64,000 nucleotides of DNA from Bifidobacterium reuteri DSM 23975 (GTDB lineage: Bacteria; Actinomycetota; Actinomycetes; Actinomycetales; Bifidobacteriaceae). The stretch is from positions 1-64,000 of the forward strand of contig NZ_JGZK01000003.1 in assembly GCF_000741695.1 (NCBI RefSeq). The letters run 5' to 3'. Shown in pieces: positions 60,446-64,000 of the stretch. Below the pieces are notes generated by a model that searched no databases, had not been told where the DNA came from, and worked only from the letters and a program-made list of their open reading frames with translations. The translations under genes were made by a program, and so were the position numbers. The stretch's first letter is position 1. The number at the start of each line of letters is the position of its first letter.

Positions 60446-61387
60446 TTACGGCTGTTCGGCAAGGATGCGGTTGTAGGCCTCGCATTCGCCGGTGCAGCCG
60501 ACGCCGAATGGAATGCCGTCATGGGTGGGCCATTTGTCGCCCGAATAGGTGTCGAAGAAGCGCCGCAGCTCCTGATAAGAGACGTCCGAGGGGATCTCCA
60601 CGATCTTGTCCTCGCCCGGCGCGGGGTCGGGCATCCAGTCGAATCCGTCCGCGCGGGCCTGACGGGCGAAATCGATCAGGATCTGTTGCGCCTCGGAGTC
60701 CGCCGTACCATCGGATGATCCGACGGTCGTCGCATAGTTAGGCTGCGCGAAGTCCGGGTTCGTCTGTTCACAGGCGGCATAGTCGGCCTGCTTGTCCGCG
60801 TAGATCGAGCCGGAGAGCGCCTTGGAATTCTGGAACCCCACCCATGCTCCCTCTTCCGCGGATACGATGGTGTACATCACGTCCGGGTAGAGCGGGTCGG
60901 AGTCGCCGGAGATCTGCGTGCCGGGCCCGGGGATGATGGGGGTGCCGTCCGCGTCGAGCCGTCGCACCACTACGGTGGTCTTGGGGGCCGGCTCCGAAGA
61001 GCCGATGGATGCCAGCGCGCTGCTTTCAACCACCTTCGCGTCGAAGCCCTTCTCCACCAGGCAGGCCGTGAATCGTTTGGCGATCGTCTCCAGTTCGGCC
61101 GTGGTGAGGTTCGCGACAGGGTCGGCATCCATGCCGTCCGACGACATGCCCGATTGAGCCTGAGGACCGGTCTCTGATGCCGGATCGGAGTCCCGCGCAG
61201 CATCCGTTGTACCGTCTCCGGCGCTTGAGGACGAACAAGCGGCAAGCCCGATCAGACAGGTCATGACGGCAACGGCCGCCAGCAGTGTTCTGAAAGGCCG
61301 GGCGTCCCGGCAGTAGCGGTCGGCTGTCAAAGCCAGCGACTCATCGGCCGTCGCGTTATTGCCTGCAAACCTGTTTCCCGTGTTCAT
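60446..61387 (-). CDS. Lipoprotein B (paralogue of the adjacent lipoprotein)
   Basis: This 313-residue protein carries the lipobox LAAC in LLAAVAVMTCLIGLAACSS. It shares conserved Cys, KGFDA, NPDF and ARADGFDWMPDPA segments with lipoprotein A, so the pair arose by duplication. The first 60 residues after the lipid Cys are Ser/Asp-rich and probably a flexible linker. ATG 61387 has GGGAG upstream. It starts the minus-strand operon, divergent from the two-component genes. Confidence 0.85.
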   Translation of the reverse strand: MNTGNRFAGNNATADESLALTADRYCRDARPFRTLLAAVAVMTCLIGLAACSSSSAGDGTTDAARDSDPASETGPQAQSGMSSDGMDADPVANLTTAELETIAKRFTACLVEKGFDAKVVESSALASIGSSEPAPKTTVVVRRLDADGTPIIPGPGTQISGDSDPLYPDVMYTIVSAEEGAWVGFQNSKALSGSIYADKQADYAACEQTNPDFAQPNYATTVGSSDGTADSEAQQILIDFARQARADGFDWMPDPAPGEDKIVEIPSDVSYQELRRFFDTYSGDKWPTHDGIPFGVGCTGECEAYNRILAEQP

Positions 61388-61627
61388 CGGCTGCTCCCTC
61401 GCTTCCTGTTCCACGCCGGTAGCGGATATCGCATCCTTCGTGACATACGGCATCATCGCGGCGTCGCTTCCATGACACCTCCGGACCGGTGGCGCGATGG
61501 TGGGAGAATCCCTTACCTTCGCCTTACCGTGGTGCCGCAACGATGGATGAGTAACGGCGGATGGATAATTGACGTACATGGTTCCGGCCAGACCCGACCA
61601 GCGGAACCATGCGGAAGGGGCGGAATC

Positions 61628-62299
61628 ATGAGGATTCTCATCGTCGAGGACGACCGTGAGCTGGCGGACGCGTTGGATGACGCGCTGCGATACGAGGGGT
61701 ATGCGACGAGCATGGCCACGACCGGCACCGAGGCGTTGCAGGCCATCTCCGAGCAAACCATCGACATCGTGCTGCTGGATCGCGACCTGCCGGTGCTGTC
61801 GGGCGACGCGGTGATGGCCACGATCGCCGCGAACCGTCTGCCTGTGGCGGTGATCATGCTCACAGCCGCCGCCGAGGTGAGCGACCGGGTGAGCGGGCTC
61901 GATCTCGGTGCGGACGATTATCTGACCAAGCCGTTCGCCTATCCGGAACTGCTGGCGCGCCTCCGGGCATTGCAGCGTCGCGCCGGCCGGGCCGACGCCA
62001 CGGCCGTGGTCTTGACGCATGGGGATCTGACGCTCGACACCACGCGCCGGCTGGTCTTCCGCGACCATGGCCGCACGCTTGTCAAACTCACGCCCAAGGA
62101 GTACGGCGTACTGCTCGAACTGATGCGTGCGGACGGCGGGTATGTGAGCGTGCAGGAACTGTATGAGACGGTCTGGGATGATGCGTCCGCCGCCGAACCG
62201 GCGGACGTGATCAAGACCACCATCTATTCGCTGCGCCGCAAGCTGGGCGACCGCGACGCCATCGAATCCACGCGAGGGGAAGGATACCGGCTGTCATGA
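61628..62299 (+). CDS. OmpR-family response regulator
   Basis: The 223-residue regulator has an N-terminal receiver with phospho-acceptor Asp51 (VLLDRDLP) and the conserved Lys101 (LTKPFAYPE), then a winged-helix DNA-binding domain ending VIKTTIYSLRRKLGDRDAIESTRGEGYRL. ATG 61628 has AGGGGCGGAA upstream. The stop overlaps the kinase start (ATGA). It probably controls the divergent lipoprotein/ABC operon across the 240-bp gap 61388-61627. Confidence 0.93.
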   Translation: MRILIVEDDRELADALDDALRYEGYATSMATTGTEALQAISEQTIDIVLLDRDLPVLSGDAVMATIAANRLPVAVIMLTAAAEVSDRVSGLDLGADDYLTKPFAYPELLARLRALQRRAGRADATAVVLTHGDLTLDTTRRLVFRDHGRTLVKLTPKEYGVLLELMRADGGYVSVQELYETVWDDASAAEPADVIKTTIYSLRRKLGDRDAIESTRGEGYRLS

Positions 62300-63882
62300 C
62301 AACTCTCTCCCCGACCTCCCCTGCGGGCGGCCGCATGCAAGGACTCCGTCCCTTGCTCAACCGTCTCGCCGCCCTGGCCCGCCGGCTGCGTCCCTCATCG
62401 TTCCGCGCGAAGGTGACCTTGGCCGTCGCGCTGACGATCATCGCGATGATGACGGCGTTGATCGTCGCACAGAACATCATCGTGACCCGCACCGCCGCAA
62501 GACAGAATGAGATGATGTCGCTGTGCATGAACTCCGACGGCAGCGTCTCCGTCTCCACGCGCAAGGAGTATTCGGACGCCGCCCCGACGGGCGACATCCC
62601 CATGGCCTGCTACTCGGGCACGCGCGGCAACCTTGAGGGGGCGACACTGTACTCCCCGGCGAACACGCAGGAATGGGACGACGTCGAATCCAGCGCATCC
62701 CAGGACAAGCCGCTCATCCTCGATCGGAGCAACGGCGTGATCATCGGCACTGCGAACGCCGTCACCGACTCCCTGACCGGCATGATGCGTACGGTGTCCA
62801 TCGTGATGCTCGCCCTGTTCGGTCTGCTCGCGGTCGGGGCGGCATGGTTCATCGGCACGGTGCTCTCCCGGCGCGTGACCGCCGTGGACCGTCAGGTGGC
62901 GGCGCTGCAGCCGGACGACCTGAGCGCGCGGCTCGACGTGAAGCCCGGCCATGACGACATCGACCGGCTCGTGGATTCGATCAACGGCATGCTCGACCGC
63001 GTGCAGACATCCTCCGAGGCCGAACGACGGTTCGTGTCCAACGCCTCGCATGAGCTGCGCACGCCGATCGCCGCCGTGGAAACTAACCTCGACGCACCGC
63101 TCGCCCAAGGCCGGTTCCCCAAGGACGTGGAGCCGTCCGTGCGCCGTGCGCTCGCCGCGAACCGGCGCGGCGCGGCCTTGGTGCAGGCGTTATTGACGCT
63201 GTCGCGCATCCAGAGCGGGGCGTTCGATGGCACAGGAGATGGCACCGGTAATGGCGGCAATCGTGGCAGCAGCCTCAGCGTCATCGGCGACCGCACCATA
63301 ACGGACGACACCCTGACAGACCGCACCGTGGCGGACGGCACCGTCGCGAATCTGAACGATTGCGTGGGCGCCGCGCTCGAGGATATCGGCGCGGACATCC
63401 GGGCGCAAAGCCTCACTGTACGGGTCGACCGTCCAGACGAATCCGCCGATCCAGTCACAGTGCCCGTCAATCCGTCGCTGCTGGCGCTTGCAGTGGGCAA
63501 TCTGATCCGCAACGCCGCGGTGCACAACGTGCAGGACGGCTCTATCGAGGTCGCCATCGATGTTGATCATGGCGCGGATAGCGACGGAAACGGGAAGGTG
63601 CCGGGCGGCGCCGAGACAGCAGACGACAACGCCACCCCTGGGATGACGGCCGGCGGAAGATCCGTCGCCCTGACCGTGACGAACACCACCGACGAGACCT
63701 TGCCGGAGGACTTGGACGACCTGATGCAGCCGTTCCATCGCGGCACCAATTCGCGTATCAGCGCCGTGCCCGGCGTGGGGCTGGGCCTGTCCATCGCGGA
63801 TGCCGCGTGCAAGGCGATGGGCGCCACATTGGAACTGGGGCGAACTGAGGATAATAGATTCCACGCTGCGATTCTGTTCTGA
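62296..63882 (+). CDS. Sensor histidine kinase
   Basis: The 528-residue kinase has two membrane helices (about 40-64 and 163-187) around a roughly 100-residue extracytoplasmic sensor, a HAMP domain, the phospho-acceptor His252 in FVSNASHELRTPIAAVETN, an N-box NLIRNAAVHN and G2 box GVGLGLSIA. A Gly/Asp/Thr-rich insertion (about 310-350) separates the dimerisation and ATPase domains, and the usual D-x-G-x-G G1 box is replaced by a degenerate VTNTTDETL. It overlaps the response-regulator gene by 4 bp. Confidence 0.92.
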   Translation: MTTLSPTSPAGGRMQGLRPLLNRLAALARRLRPSSFRAKVTLAVALTIIAMMTALIVAQNIIVTRTAARQNEMMSLCMNSDGSVSVSTRKEYSDAAPTGDIPMACYSGTRGNLEGATLYSPANTQEWDDVESSASQDKPLILDRSNGVIIGTANAVTDSLTGMMRTVSIVMLALFGLLAVGAAWFIGTVLSRRVTAVDRQVAALQPDDLSARLDVKPGHDDIDRLVDSINGMLDRVQTSSEAERRFVSNASHELRTPIAAVETNLDAPLAQGRFPKDVEPSVRRALAANRRGAALVQALLTLSRIQSGAFDGTGDGTGNGGNRGSSLSVIGDRTITDDTLTDRTVADGTVANLNDCVGAALEDIGADIRAQSLTVRVDRPDESADPVTVPVNPSLLALAVGNLIRNAAVHNVQDGSIEVAIDVDHGADSDGNGKVPGGAETADDNATPGMTAGGRSVALTVTNTTDETLPEDLDDLMQPFHRGTNSRISAVPGVGLGLSIADAACKAMGATLELGRTEDNRFHAAILF

Positions 63883-63893
63883 GCCGAGACAAC

Positions 63894-63926
63894 GGCACTA
63901 TCCGGCGCGACAGGCCGGATAGTGCC
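63894..63926 (+). terminator. Terminator after the two-component genes
   Basis: GGCACTATCCGGC/GCCGGATAGTGCC forms a 13-bp perfect stem with a 7-nt loop, followed by CTTGGTAAAA. It ends the response-regulator/kinase transcript. No further gene is supported up to 64000. Confidence 0.8.
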
Positions 63927-64000
63927 CTTGGTAAAACAGGTATTGCCTTTCCCCCGAATCACCGATACATTGGCGAGAGGACCATTATCCATTCATACGA

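Overview
The window is a contiguous piece of a high-GC Actinobacterium, almost certainly a Bifidobacterium. The evidence is gene content and order: adjacent, very strongly codon-biased transketolase and transaldolase genes (bifid shunt), ldh/tpiA/pgk of lower glycolysis, a cmk-der fusion, whiA and rapZ, a HrcA/CIRCE system, and actinobacterial-type LexA boxes of the form CGAAC-N4-GTTCG. I cannot name the species from sequence alone.

Layout. 1-2200: a short intergenic repeat, tRNA-Pro(GGG), an SMR exporter and a methyltransferase. 2245-6507: cmk-der and rluB, then an aquaporin whose 3' end overlaps a convergent DUF3017 gene. 6666-12983 (minus strand): sucC-sucD-DUF6350-purH, apt and yajC. 13079-18352 (minus): ruvB, ruvA, ruvC, yebC and thrS, with a LexA box in front of ruvAB. 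18539-19050: five tRNAs (Gly, Val, Val, Cys, Gly). 19209-24526: PAC2 protein, uppP, a fructosamine-kinase-like gene, and hrcA-dnaJ behind a perfect CIRCE. 24909-31060 (plus): tkt, tal, brnQ (two compensating frameshifts) and a MetE-like methyltransferase. 31081-36643 (minus): an HTH-aminotransferase fusion with an operator-like array of GTTCAA sites, then an overlapping operon ldh-HAD phosphatase-ADP-ribosylglycohydrolase-PfkB kinase. 36776-47867 (minus): secG, tpiA, pgk, whiA, rapZ, aroE, uvrC and uvrA, with a LexA palindrome upstream of uvrA.

48012-63882 is the accessory part. It starts with three overlapping minus-strand genes that match JetA (DUF3375), JetB (DUF4194) and JetC (SMC-like ATPase) of the Wadjet/MksBEF family. 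The nuclease subunit JetD, which usually follows jetC, is not in the window; uvrA lies there instead. An IS607-type element (serine recombinase TnpA plus TnpB with an intact RuvC triad) sits directly upstream of jetA. Next come a MacB-type permease, ATPase and membrane-fusion protein, two paralogous lipoproteins, and a divergent two-component system that probably responds to the same envelope signal.

The most rewarding leads are the Jet operon without jetD, the self-contained HTH-aminotransferase with its operator array, the double-frameshifted brnQ, the 16-bp tandem array between the lipoprotein and fusion-protein genes, and the ldh-HAD-ADPRH-PfkB operon.
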